NCBI RefSeq assembly: GCF_039537665.1
Contig: NZ_BAABAY010000007.1
Location: 1 to 64,000 of the forward strand
Reading direction: 5' to 3'
Source: Gaetbulibacter_A aestuarii
Lineage (GTDB): Bacteria; Bacteroidota; Bacteroidia; Flavobacteriales; Flavobacteriaceae
Length of the DNA: 64,000 bases
How positions within the stretch are numbered: the first letter of the stretch is position 1; the number at the start of each line of letters is the position of its first letter. The position numbers were made by a program, and so were the translations under genes. The notes beneath the pieces were generated by a model. That model was not told the origin of the DNA. It was given only the letters and a program-made list of their open reading frames with translations, and did not search any database. This document shows positions 36,439 to 45,501 of the stretch, in pieces.

Positions 36439-37992
36439 ATGAAAAAAAGCCTAATTAGTCTTATCGCCTTACTAACAATTTCGTGTAATTCAGCAAAAAA
36501 AGAAGAGCCCTTAAATCCTGGAAAGGATACCACAAAACCAAATATTGTTATTATATATCTGGATGATCTCGGTTATGGTGATTTAAGTTCCTATGATGCC
36601 ACTGAAATAAATACTCCAAATATCGATGCCCTGGCAGATGGTGGTTTAAAGTTTACAAACGCCTATGCCTCTTCGGCGACATGCACCCCTAGCAGGTATG
36701 CTTTGCTAACAGGAGTTTATCCCTGGCGCAACAGAAATGCTAAAATTTTACCGGGAACAGCTCCTCTTTTAATTGATACGCTGCAAATAACCTTACCTAA
36801 ATTTTTGAAAAAAGAGGGTTATGAGACAGCTGTTATAGGAAAATGGCATTTAGGTTTGGGAACTGGTGTGATCAATTGGAATGAACATATTTCTCCGGGG
36901 CCCAATGAAGTGGGTTTTGATGAGTCTTATATTCTTGCTGCAACCCAGGATCGTGTCCCTACAGTGTATATTGAAAACGGACAGGTGGCTAACCTTGATA
37001 AAAATGATCCTTTAGAAGTAAATTATTTTAAGAATTTTGATGGCGAGCCTACAGCATTAACAAACCCTGAAATGCTAACAATGACATGGCATCATGGTCA
37101 CAATAATAGTATCGTAAATGGTATCCCGCGTATTGGATTTATGAAAGGTGGAAAATCCGCAATATGGAGCGACATTGATATGGCAGACAACTTCTTACTT
37201 CGTGCCCAGAATTATGTTAAATCTCATAAAGAAAAACCCTTCTTTTTATATTACGCGATGCAGGAACCTCATGTTCCAAGAACACCTCACCCAAGATTTA
37301 AAGGAAAATCAGGAATGGGACCAAGAGGTGATGCTATTTTAGAAGCAGATTGGTGTATAGGAGAATTTGTTAAAACACTCAAGACCGAAGGGTTATTGGA
37401 AAACACCTTAATAATATTCTCTAGTGATAATGGTCCGGTACTTAATGATGGATATTATGACGATGCCGTTGAAAAGTTAGGAGATCACGATCCCGCCGGA
37501 GGTTTAAGAGGTGGTAAATATAGTATTTTCGAAGCCGGAACTAGAGTTCCATTTATAACCTATTGGAAAAATAAAATAGAGCCGGGGGTTTCTGATGCGA
37601 TAATTTGTCAGATGGATATTTTAGCTTCCATAGCCAGCCTTTGGAAAAAAGAAGTTAAAAACACGGATAGTAAACCCTTATTAGAGGTGCTACTTGGTGA
37701 TTCTAAAAAAGGTAGAGATCATTTAATTTTAGAAGCTACCGGTAAAACAGCCTTACGACGTGGTGACTGGATTTACATACCAGCTTATGAAGGCAAAAAT
37801 TTCAGAGAAGAAGTTGGTATTGAAGTTGGAAATCTTCCTTTCGAACAACTTTATAACATTTCAAAAGATACAGGTCAAAAAGAAAATGTTGCTGAAGAAT
37901 ACCCCGATAAAGTTCTTGAAATGAAAGCCATCTTCGAAAAATTAAGGGGAAAAGATTATGAGAAAGGTGTTAAAGAAGTTGTATTTCAATAA
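36439..37992 (+). CDS. S1 family sulfatase, lipoprotein, CTPSR type
   Basis: A 517-residue protein with lipobox TISC (about Cys16). NIVIIYLDDLGYGDLSSY gives the metal ligands; formylglycine site ATCTPSRYALLTG with Cys82; GKWHLGLG; FSSDNGPVLNDGYYDD; a C-terminal RGDWIYIPAYEG subdomain. This is the common S1 arylsulfatase architecture acting on sulfated oligosaccharides in the periplasm. It is transcribed away from the PUL operon, upstream of the HTCS gene, from the intergenic region holding the TGTAACA repeats. Exact sulfate position is not inferable. Confidence 0.9.
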   Translation: MKKSLISLIALLTISCNSAKKEEPLNPGKDTTKPNIVIIYLDDLGYGDLSSYDATEINTPNIDALADGGLKFTNAYASSATCTPSRYALLTGVYPWRNRNAKILPGTAPLLIDTLQITLPKFLKKEGYETAVIGKWHLGLGTGVINWNEHISPGPNEVGFDESYILAATQDRVPTVYIENGQVANLDKNDPLEVNYFKNFDGEPTALTNPEMLTMTWHHGHNNSIVNGIPRIGFMKGGKSAIWSDIDMADNFLLRAQNYVKSHKEKPFFLYYAMQEPHVPRTPHPRFKGKSGMGPRGDAILEADWCIGEFVKTLKTEGLLENTLIIFSSDNGPVLNDGYYDDAVEKLGDHDPAGGLRGGKYSIFEAGTRVPFITYWKNKIEPGVSDAIICQMDILASIASLWKKEVKNTDSKPLLEVLLGDSKKGRDHLILEATGKTALRRGDWIYIPAYEGKNFREEVGIEVGNLPFEQLYNISKDTGQKENVAEEYPDKVLEMKAIFEKLRGKDYEKGVKEVVFQ

Positions 37993-38118
37993 ACCTATTT
38001 AATCAAAAAAAAGGCAATAAATTAAATATCCGGGCCATAATAAAATTGGAGAAGCGTTTGAGAATTGTTTATATTGGGATTCTTTATTTCAGGAATAATA
38101 ATATTTAAAATCAACCTC

Positions 38119-41100
38119 ATGAAGGGTTATATTATTTTAAAGAGATTATTAATAAACCTCTACATAATTACAGGCATTATTATTTTCAATCCATTATATG
38201 CCCAGGATCTCTATTTTAAAAATTTAACGATTGAGGATGGTTTATCGCAAAATGACGTGAACTCCATAATACAGGATAGTTATGGATTTATATGGATTGG
38301 AACCTATGACGGTCTTAATCGTTTTGACGGTAGAAACTTAGTGAATTTTCGCAGAGAAACAACCAATCCTGCCAGTCTTCCTGATAATCGTATAAGTGCT
38401 CTTTTCGAGGATAATAATAAACGATTGTGGGTAGGCACAGAGTCCGGTCTATTCTCCTATTATTCACTTTTAAAGGATAAGTTTATAAGGGTAAAATCTC
38501 CAAAGGATACTGGAATTATTTTTAATTTTCTGAAAGCCGGTGATAATACCTTATACGCCATTACATCTACGGGAATCTTGAAATTTGTTGATGATAATGA
38601 ACCAAAATTTGAACTTATTTCCAGCGTTCACAACACCCATTTCAGGGATGCTGTTCAACTTCCTGACGATGATATTTTATTTGCCGGGAATGATGGAATA
38701 TTTCTTTTAAGAAGTAACAAGTTTTCAAAACTACCTAATCCGGAATCCTTAAGTTTTACAAGTTTGCTGTATACTGAAAACGCAATCCTTGCGGGCACTG
38801 GCAAGGGGCTTTTTACCGTTGATAAACTTAGAGGTGTAACTAAATTGAATCGTCCCAAAATGCCTGAGATTTCTATAATTTCCATGACTAGAGATCAGGG
38901 AGGTAATATTTGGGTTGGAACTCAAAACAATGGCCTTATAAAACTGGATAGTTCTCTTAATTATCTCGATCAATTCAAAAGCTCCAGAGCTAACAATAGA
39001 GGGTTATTGAGTAATACGGTCTTGAAATTATATCACGATAGTTTTAATAATCTTTGGGTAGGAAACAGACAAGGACTTTGTTACACTAACCTTCATAATT
39101 CAGGATTTAATTCCATCAACTTGCAAGGACTTAATAGTCCGAATGTTAGATCAATGTTTATAAAAGGATCGAATCTCATCTTAGGAATCAGTAATGAAGG
39201 ACTTTTTAACTATGATCTCAAAAGTGATAATCTCAAGGAAATAAAGGGACCACAAATTAATTACGTAAATCAAATTGAAAAAATTGATGATGTATTGTAC
39301 GTGTGCTCCAATAATGGACTTCAAATACTTAAACCTGATAATACATTAGAACAGGTTATTAAAGATCCCATTTTCCCAAGTAATATTAAGTGTATTGAAA
39401 AAGATAATTATGGCCGAATTTACATTGGTACTCCAGAAGGGATCCTTGTTAAGGAGAACAATAAAATAAAGTGGCTTTGGGAAGATTTTCCTTCACTAAA
39501 AAATTTAAGCCAGCACCATATATTCAGGATCATGTTTGATCCTAATTCTAATCAACTTTTAATCGGGACTATTTCCAAAGGGTTGATCGTACTAAATATA
39601 GAGAAAAATGGCCATCTTAAACGACAAAAAGAGGATGTTCTAAAAGGTATTAAAGATAATTTTGTAAAAAATACATCTGTTTGGTGTTTCCACAGATCTT
39701 CTGATAATACCATGTGGATTGGCACTGATGTTGGTCTTTTTAAAAAATCATTAGCATCTGAATACTTCGAACAAATTGATGAAGAGGGTGTGATCGACAA
39801 GAAGATCATGAGTGTTATAGAAGATAAAAAAAATAATTTATGGCTTGGTAATACCCATGGGTTAATACATTATAATCCTGAAACGGGAAAGGTAAAAACA
39901 TTTACTTCTGATGACGGTTTAGGCTCCAGTAGTATGACAGAAGCCTCCGGATTTTATGGTGATCTTTTATACCTCGGAACAACCAATGGTGTGAATTATA
40001 TAAATCCTCTAAAAATCTCTCCCGATCCTTATCATCCTAAGTTGTTGTTTTCAAATCTCAAAGTAAATAACCAATTAGTAAATCCGGGTGAGAACCTTTT
40101 TGGATCCGTGATTTTAAAAGAAAATATTAATGATACAGAATTACTAAAGCTAAACCACCTTCAAAATAATGTATCTATTGAATTTGGTGCTACAAACTAT
40201 TCAAAAATTACAAAGAATAACTTCCGCTATCGTCTCGAGGGCTATGACACCGATTGGATTTACACCTCTTCCAACCCGGTGCTTTCCTATTCCAATCTTG
40301 ATCCCGGTGATTACACCTTACAGGTACAGGTAGAGGATAATGAAGGAAATTGGACCAGAAATAGCGAAGTTCTCCCCATTTCGGTAATTCCCTCGCCCTG
40401 GAAAAGCACCATAGCGTATGTGGCTTACGTATTAATTATTGGCCTTATTGCATCTGGGTTTATTTACTTCTGGTTTCACAAGCAAAAGCTTGATCATCAA
40501 ATTGAATTAGATCAAATAAAGATCAATCAGGATAAGGAACTTAGAGACCGGCAACTCCGATTTTTTGTTGATGTTGGTCATGAATTCAAAACACCTCTGT
40601 CGTTGATTCTTGCTCCATTCAACGATCTCATGAATCAGGCCTTAAGCAAGGAACAAAAGAATATGTGCATGGAAATTGTCTCCAGAAATATCCAACGCAT
40701 GAATTTTCTTGTCAATCAATTATTGGATTTTGGTAAAATTACAGAAGGTGTGAGCTTAGTTCGGGTTACAAAAAAAGACCTTCGACAATCTATTAGAGAT
40801 TACACCAAGGCATTTCAATGGCAGGTTCAACATGAACAAATAGATCTAAGATTGAATCTTGATAAATGTGAAGGTTATTTTGATCGTAATGTTCTTGAAA
40901 AGGGATTTTATAATGTGTTATCCAATGCTTTCAAATACACGCCTTCCGGCGGCGTTATTGATATTTCACTAAAGGTTGAAAATAAAGCGGATTTTGAATA
41001 TGCTATTATTACCGTTAGCGATAGTGGTCCGGGTGTTCCTGACAATAAAAAGAAACTAATTTTTGAACGTTTCTATCATGGAAAGGATAGAGCGTCATCA

Positions 41101-42087
41101 GGCATAGGATTACATTTGGCTCAAAGTCTGATTAATGCCCATGGCGGAACCATTACCGTTGAAGACAGCGAGTTAGGTGGCACCAGGTTTAAAATTACTT
41201 TACCGGTCTCCAGAAATTACTATTCTGAAGAAAACATAGATAGTAAACTTGATGACATGAATACCCCGGATAGTATTGAAGACCATCCTTATGATGATGA
41301 GGTGTTTGAGAAAGAAGAAACCATCCTTATCGTGGAAGATGATCATGACCTACGAAACTACTTAAAGATCAGCCTTCAAAATGATTATTCCATTCTGGAA
41401 GCTAACAATGGGGAACAAGGTTTATTAATGACACAAGAGCACCTTCCGGACATTATAATAAGCGATATCATGATGCCTATTATGGATGGTATAGATATGT
41501 GCCAAAAGTTAAAATCGAATAAAGACACATCACACATTCCAATAATATTTCTAACGGCAAAAACGGAGTTTGAATTTCAGAAAAAAGGTCTGGAAGCCGG
41601 AGCCTGGGATTTTATTACCAAACCTTTTGATTCCGAGTTGCTGCGTAAAAAAGTTGATAATATTCTTGAAACACGAAATAAGTTCAAGACTTATCTTATG
41701 GACCATAATATCAATCTTGAAATTAAATCTCACTACACCTCTTACGACCAGAAACTGATAACCAGTATTAATCAGGTTATTGAAAAGAATATACAGAACC
41801 CTAATTTTACAGTAAGTGACCTTGCTGATGAAGTTGGTTTGAGCAGGATGCATTTACATCGAAAATTAAAAACCCTGGTTGGCGAAACAGGAAAGAGTAT
41901 CATTACCAGTGTCAAAATTAAATATGCCGTATCCATGTTCGACAATGGATGCGATAGAGTTCAGGAAGCTATGAACGCTGTAGGTATAACCAATTATGGA
42001 AACTTCAACAACAACTTTAAGAAGGTAATGAACGTAACGGCTACCGAGTACATTGCCAACCTAAAGAAAAACAGCAATACCGCCTAA
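38119..42087 (+). CDS. hybrid two-component system regulator (HTCS) of the PUL
   Basis: I prefer ATG 38119 because it gives a clean signal peptide (MKGYIILKRLLINL...LYAQ); the same frame is open back to a TTG at 38065. Order (numbered from 38119, about 1322 residues): reg_prop beta-propeller sensor (ILD such as DSYGFIWIGTYDGLNRF), Y_Y_Y domain (about 680-760), one membrane helix (about 770-795), HisKA with His821 in DVGHEFKTPL, HATPase (NAFKYTP, VSDSGPGVP), receiver with Asp1116 (IISDIMMP), and a C-terminal AraC-type HTH (FTVSDLADEVGLSRMHLHRKL). It senses a periplasmic glycan fragment and activates PUL promoters; the matching operators are proposed at 36223-36250 and 55799-55826. All domains look intact. 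Confidence 0.93.
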   Translation: MKGYIILKRLLINLYIITGIIIFNPLYAQDLYFKNLTIEDGLSQNDVNSIIQDSYGFIWIGTYDGLNRFDGRNLVNFRRETTNPASLPDNRISALFEDNNKRLWVGTESGLFSYYSLLKDKFIRVKSPKDTGIIFNFLKAGDNTLYAITSTGILKFVDDNEPKFELISSVHNTHFRDAVQLPDDDILFAGNDGIFLLRSNKFSKLPNPESLSFTSLLYTENAILAGTGKGLFTVDKLRGVTKLNRPKMPEISIISMTRDQGGNIWVGTQNNGLIKLDSSLNYLDQFKSSRANNRGLLSNTVLKLYHDSFNNLWVGNRQGLCYTNLHNSGFNSINLQGLNSPNVRSMFIKGSNLILGISNEGLFNYDLKSDNLKEIKGPQINYVNQIEKIDDVLYVCSNNGLQILKPDNTLEQVIKDPIFPSNIKCIEKDNYGRIYIGTPEGILVKENNKIKWLWEDFPSLKNLSQHHIFRIMFDPNSNQLLIGTISKGLIVLNIEKNGHLKRQKEDVLKGIKDNFVKNTSVWCFHRSSDNTMWIGTDVGLFKKSLASEYFEQIDEEGVIDKKIMSVIEDKKNNLWLGNTHGLIHYNPETGKVKTFTSDDGLGSSSMTEASGFYGDLLYLGTTNGVNYINPLKISPDPYHPKLLFSNLKVNNQLVNPGENLFGSVILKENINDTELLKLNHLQNNVSIEFGATNYSKITKNNFRYRLEGYDTDWIYTSSNPVLSYSNLDPGDYTLQVQVEDNEGNWTRNSEVLPISVIPSPWKSTIAYVAYVLIIGLIASGFIYFWFHKQKLDHQIELDQIKINQDKELRDRQLRFFVDVGHEFKTPLSLILAPFNDLMNQALSKEQKNMCMEIVSRNIQRMNFLVNQLLDFGKITEGVSLVRVTKKDLRQSIRDYTKAFQWQVQHEQIDLRLNLDKCEGYFDRNVLEKGFYNVLSNAFKYTPSGGVIDISLKVENKADFEYAIITVSDSGPGVPDNKKKLIFERFYHGKDRASSGIGLHLAQSLINAHGGTITVEDSELGGTRFKITLPVSRNYYSEENIDSKLDDMNTPDSIEDHPYDDEVFEKEETILIVEDDHDLRNYLKISLQNDYSILEANNGEQGLLMTQEHLPDIIISDIMMPIMDGIDMCQKLKSNKDTSHIPIIFLTAKTEFEFQKKGLEAGAWDFITKPFDSELLRKKVDNILETRNKFKTYLMDHNINLEIKSHYTSYDQKLITSINQVIEKNIQNPNFTVSDLADEVGLSRMHLHRKLKTLVGETGKSIITSVKIKYAVSMFDNGCDRVQEAMNAVGITNYGNFNNNFKKVMNVTATEYIANLKKNSNTA

Positions 42088-42124
42088 TTAAAATTTAAAT
42101 TCTTGATTCGCTAAAGTGACCTCC

Positions 42125-43948
42125 TTATTTGAAACCCTTATTCCTTTTCGAAGTTAGCGTTGCTTTACTGAACTCATCCGTCTTGATAGCTGTCTCACAA
42201 TCACCTTCGTAACTGTTACCTTCGATCAAAGTATTTTGGCAATTAGTTAATTGAATAAGAGGCCTGTTAGGATAAAGTTCTTTAGCAGAAAAGCTTTTAA
42301 TGATTTTGTTGTTTTTTATAGTTAAACCCTCCACCCTATCGGCATTTACAATCCTGTTACCAAAGTTGTGAATTGTATTATTAATAAACCGGATATTACG
42401 ATCGTATAAAGCGGATTCATCGAAGGTTTTTCCTAACCTCGGTGTTATGTATAGAATTGAATGCTCTGCGCCACTATAAGTGCAGTATTCGAAGGTGTTA
42501 TTTTGAATCAAAACATCATTTACAGCACCGGATTCAAACCAGAAAAAAGTTTCCCCACGGAATAAAATTGATGCCATCATCGATGAAAATATATTGTTCT
42601 CTATTACCGTTTTTAATGGTGTTTTTAGTACTACATTTCTGGCTCTATGATTTCGAATCGTACAACCGCGCATGGTAAATTCAGGATTCCATGTTTTGTT
42701 TTCTAAAATGTCACCGGACTTCAAATCTTGTGGCATTGGAGAATCAAAACTAATTTCAATAAATTCATCATTTATGGTTTTCACTTTACTTACCACATTG
42801 GTTTCTTGACGCTCCGGAGAGGGTTGCTTAATGAACCAAACTTCATCACCGGGTTCCGCAAAATTAAAACCACGTTGTTCAAAATGCATCAACTTAACTA
42901 AAAGTGTTTTGTTATCAATTATCTTATCAATAACAACGTAAGTCCCGTGAACATTGGTTCCGTCGTCAAGCATATTTTCAAACCTGCAATTCTCTAGAAG
43001 AATAGATCCTTTACAATTACAAAAATGGGTGGCATCAGCAGTTGTAGAAATAACCCGATTAGTGCCCTTACGTAGAAATATACCACAATTGTTCATTTGA
43101 ATATTTTCAGAACGCTCGAAAAGAAATCCCATTCCAAGAGCATGATGCACAACAATACCATCAAGATTAATATTTGAAGAGGTCTTGAAATCAAAGGCAG
43201 GAGCATATCGATCATGTTCCCGGTCACCTTTTGAGCTTAGCAAGGAACCCACGGGTGGATAATGTTTAAGAGGTTCGTGAAATCTTAAATTACCATCAGG
43301 TAATTTTTCCACCCATCGCGGTTTACTGTGGATATCCCAGGCGCCATGCACCGGTCGTTTTTCAACAGGATCGAAGGCTAAAGTACTTCCCAAATAATTA
43401 TAGTTAAAACCATCAACGTTCGGAAATTCAATCTGGCCATTCTTTAACTGCCAGGAAAATCCATCCTTAAATGGTTTGATATCACGCCAGCCTTCTTCTT
43501 TATTAATGGCCAAAACTTCTCCAAGAAATGTAAATGGAATGTCCCAGTCAATGACCAGGTTACTTACATTTATACTTTCGCAACCTACAAACAGAAATGG
43601 CATGGCCTGACCGTGAAAAATAAACTCTGCGCCATTTCCCTCTATGGTTACTGTGCGAAATTTATCGAAGTTAAAAATAATGCGCTTATAACCGTTTCCG
43701 TGATTTGTAATTTCCAGATATTTTCCAACGGCATAGTCCGGCAGAAACTTATAAACGCCTTTTTCAAAAATCAGGTGGATATCCTCTGTATCAGCTTCTT
43801 CAAGTATTTTACGAACTATGGGAGCCATATCTCCTTCAACCGATTTTACTATGATTGAATCAGATGTTTTAGCCATACTATAATTAACTGACAAGGCTAT
43901 TATCGCTATGATTACGGTTATTTTGTTCATCTTAATATGTTTTTTCAT
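42125..43948 (-). CDS. GH110 family alpha-1,3-galactosidase-like beta-helix enzyme
   Basis: A 607-residue protein with a signal peptide (ending in SMAK region; the start could also be M7 at 43930). Right-handed beta-helix. The GH110 signature is clear: ADATHFCNCKG with Asp305, then 23 and 24 residues on NMLDDGTNVHGTY with Asp328-Asp329. In characterised GH110 enzymes an Asp and a downstream Asp pair at this spacing form the active site of an inverting exo-alpha-1,3-galactosidase; some marine members act on carrageenan-type oligosaccharides. Last gene of the seven-gene operon 55712 to 42125, 21 bp after a sulfatase. About 600 residues is the usual family length. It converges with the HTCS gene. 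Confidence 0.85.
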   Translation of the reverse strand: MKKHIKMNKITVIIAIIALSVNYSMAKTSDSIIVKSVEGDMAPIVRKILEEADTEDIHLIFEKGVYKFLPDYAVGKYLEITNHGNGYKRIIFNFDKFRTVTIEGNGAEFIFHGQAMPFLFVGCESINVSNLVIDWDIPFTFLGEVLAINKEEGWRDIKPFKDGFSWQLKNGQIEFPNVDGFNYNYLGSTLAFDPVEKRPVHGAWDIHSKPRWVEKLPDGNLRFHEPLKHYPPVGSLLSSKGDREHDRYAPAFDFKTSSNINLDGIVVHHALGMGFLFERSENIQMNNCGIFLRKGTNRVISTTADATHFCNCKGSILLENCRFENMLDDGTNVHGTYVVIDKIIDNKTLLVKLMHFEQRGFNFAEPGDEVWFIKQPSPERQETNVVSKVKTINDEFIEISFDSPMPQDLKSGDILENKTWNPEFTMRGCTIRNHRARNVVLKTPLKTVIENNIFSSMMASILFRGETFFWFESGAVNDVLIQNNTFEYCTYSGAEHSILYITPRLGKTFDESALYDRNIRFINNTIHNFGNRIVNADRVEGLTIKNNKIIKSFSAKELYPNRPLIQLTNCQNTLIEGNSYEGDCETAIKTDEFSKATLTSKRNKGFK

Positions 43949-43969
43949 TTAGAAATTTATAGTGTCTTT

Positions 43970-45436
43970 TCAATCTTCAATTTTGGGTAACGGTTCAGGA
44001 AAATCCTCAGTTAGTTCATTGTAAAGTTTCGATAGTTCCTCCCTTTTTGAACTTAATCCTTGTGATAAATCTTGGGATTCACTTATGTCATTTTGAACAT
44101 CGAAAAGTCCGCCTCCCTCCGGTTCGTGATTCTTTTTCTTAACGTTTCTATTCTGATGAAAAACCCATTTGTAATGCCCTTTTCTAATGGCCCAAAAATT
44201 TCTGTCGGCTCTCCTGAAAAAAAGAGATGAATGGGCCTGTCCTTTCTTATTTCCTATTAAAAAAGGAATCAAATTAACACCATCTATAATGCGATCATCT
44301 GGATTTTGCGCACCCGATAATGCTATGGTCGTACTGAAAATATCCATGGAAGACACAATCAAATCATTATTGATTCCCGGCTTTAATTTACCAGGCCAAC
44401 TCATTACAAATGGAACTCGGATCCCTCCGTCGTAAACACTGCCTTTTCCACTTCTTAACGGAAGATTTACGCCACCCAAATCTTTTGGTCTGGCAAGGGC
44501 AGCACCATTATCGCTTAAATAAAAAATAAGTGTATTTTCTCTTAAGTTATTCTTTTCTAAAGTCTCCATGATTTTACCAACACCATCATCGGCTGCCAGC
44601 AACATAGAGATATAGCACAATCTTAGGATATCTTCATCAAGGTCTTCAATTAAAAATTTACCAAAATAGTATTGATCACCTTTCCATTTTTTTGTCTCCT
44701 TTTTCATTTTCTCGTAAATGGGAGCCCATTCCGAACGTTCTTGAACAACACGTTCTACAAGTTGCCGGGTTGTTAAAAAAGGAGAGTGTGGGGCATTATA
44801 GGCGATGTAAGCAAAAAATGGTGTTTCTTTATTTTTTTCAATGAACGTTATAGCTTCATCAGTGTAAGCATCGGTAATATAGCGGCCGTTTTCGCCGGGG
44901 GATTTTAACCCGTTTACCCAACAAGGTGGATCCTGTACAACCTTCATAAAATAGTCTTTATTTTTAGCCATGTCACCATAGTAGTAATCAAACCCCCTGT
45001 CTAATGGTTTCGTGCCTGGTTCTTTACCAATGTGCCATTTTCCAAATGCTCCGGAAATATAACCTTGAGATGAAATAGCCTTGGGAATTATAATCTCCGT
45101 GGAGTCTACATACCTGTTATTATCCTCTACCCCAAATCTGCTCGAGCTTCTTCCGGTAAGTAATGAGGCACGAGAGGGACTGCATGTTGAAAAAGCGACA
45201 TATCCATTTTTGAAAACAATTCCTGATCGCGCCAGTTTATCCAAATTAGGTGTTAAGACTTGTGATGACGCGGGTAAGTTTTGAAATCCCACATCAGCAT
45301 AACCTTGATCGTCTGTAATTATAACAATAACATTGGGTTTCTCTTTTACCGCTTGAGCAATTAACCTCTGGGTTATACCTGTTCCGAACCAAAACAGATT
45401 GGTCAAAAGAAACAGGATTGCATGTTGCTTTTTCAT
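43970..45436 (-). CDS. S1 family sulfatase, CSPSR type
   Basis: I prefer the start at 45436 because it gives the signal peptide MKKQHAILFLL...LIAQ; the frame is open to an ATG at 45466, adding ten polar residues. NVIVIITDDQGYADVGF gives metal ligands; formylglycine site STCSPSRASLLTG (Cys85 from this start); GKWHIGKEPG; FYLSDNGAALARP. No lipobox, so probably soluble in the periplasm. Located between the unassigned hydrolase and the GH110 gene in the seven-gene operon. Desulfates the same glycan as its neighbours; the position attacked is unknown. Confidence 0.9.
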   Translation of the reverse strand: MKKQHAILFLLTNLFWFGTGITQRLIAQAVKEKPNVIVIITDDQGYADVGFQNLPASSQVLTPNLDKLARSGIVFKNGYVAFSTCSPSRASLLTGRSSSRFGVEDNNRYVDSTEIIIPKAISSQGYISGAFGKWHIGKEPGTKPLDRGFDYYYGDMAKNKDYFMKVVQDPPCWVNGLKSPGENGRYITDAYTDEAITFIEKNKETPFFAYIAYNAPHSPFLTTRQLVERVVQERSEWAPIYEKMKKETKKWKGDQYYFGKFLIEDLDEDILRLCYISMLLAADDGVGKIMETLEKNNLRENTLIFYLSDNGAALARPKDLGGVNLPLRSGKGSVYDGGIRVPFVMSWPGKLKPGINNDLIVSSMDIFSTTIALSGAQNPDDRIIDGVNLIPFLIGNKKGQAHSSLFFRRADRNFWAIRKGHYKWVFHQNRNVKKKNHEPEGGGLFDVQNDISESQDLSQGLSSKREELSKLYNELTEDFPEPLPKIED

Positions 45437-45501
45437 TTTTTCAGATATATTAAGTTTGAAAACCATGTCTTTAAAAAAACCTCATATTTAGAATCGATTA
45501 A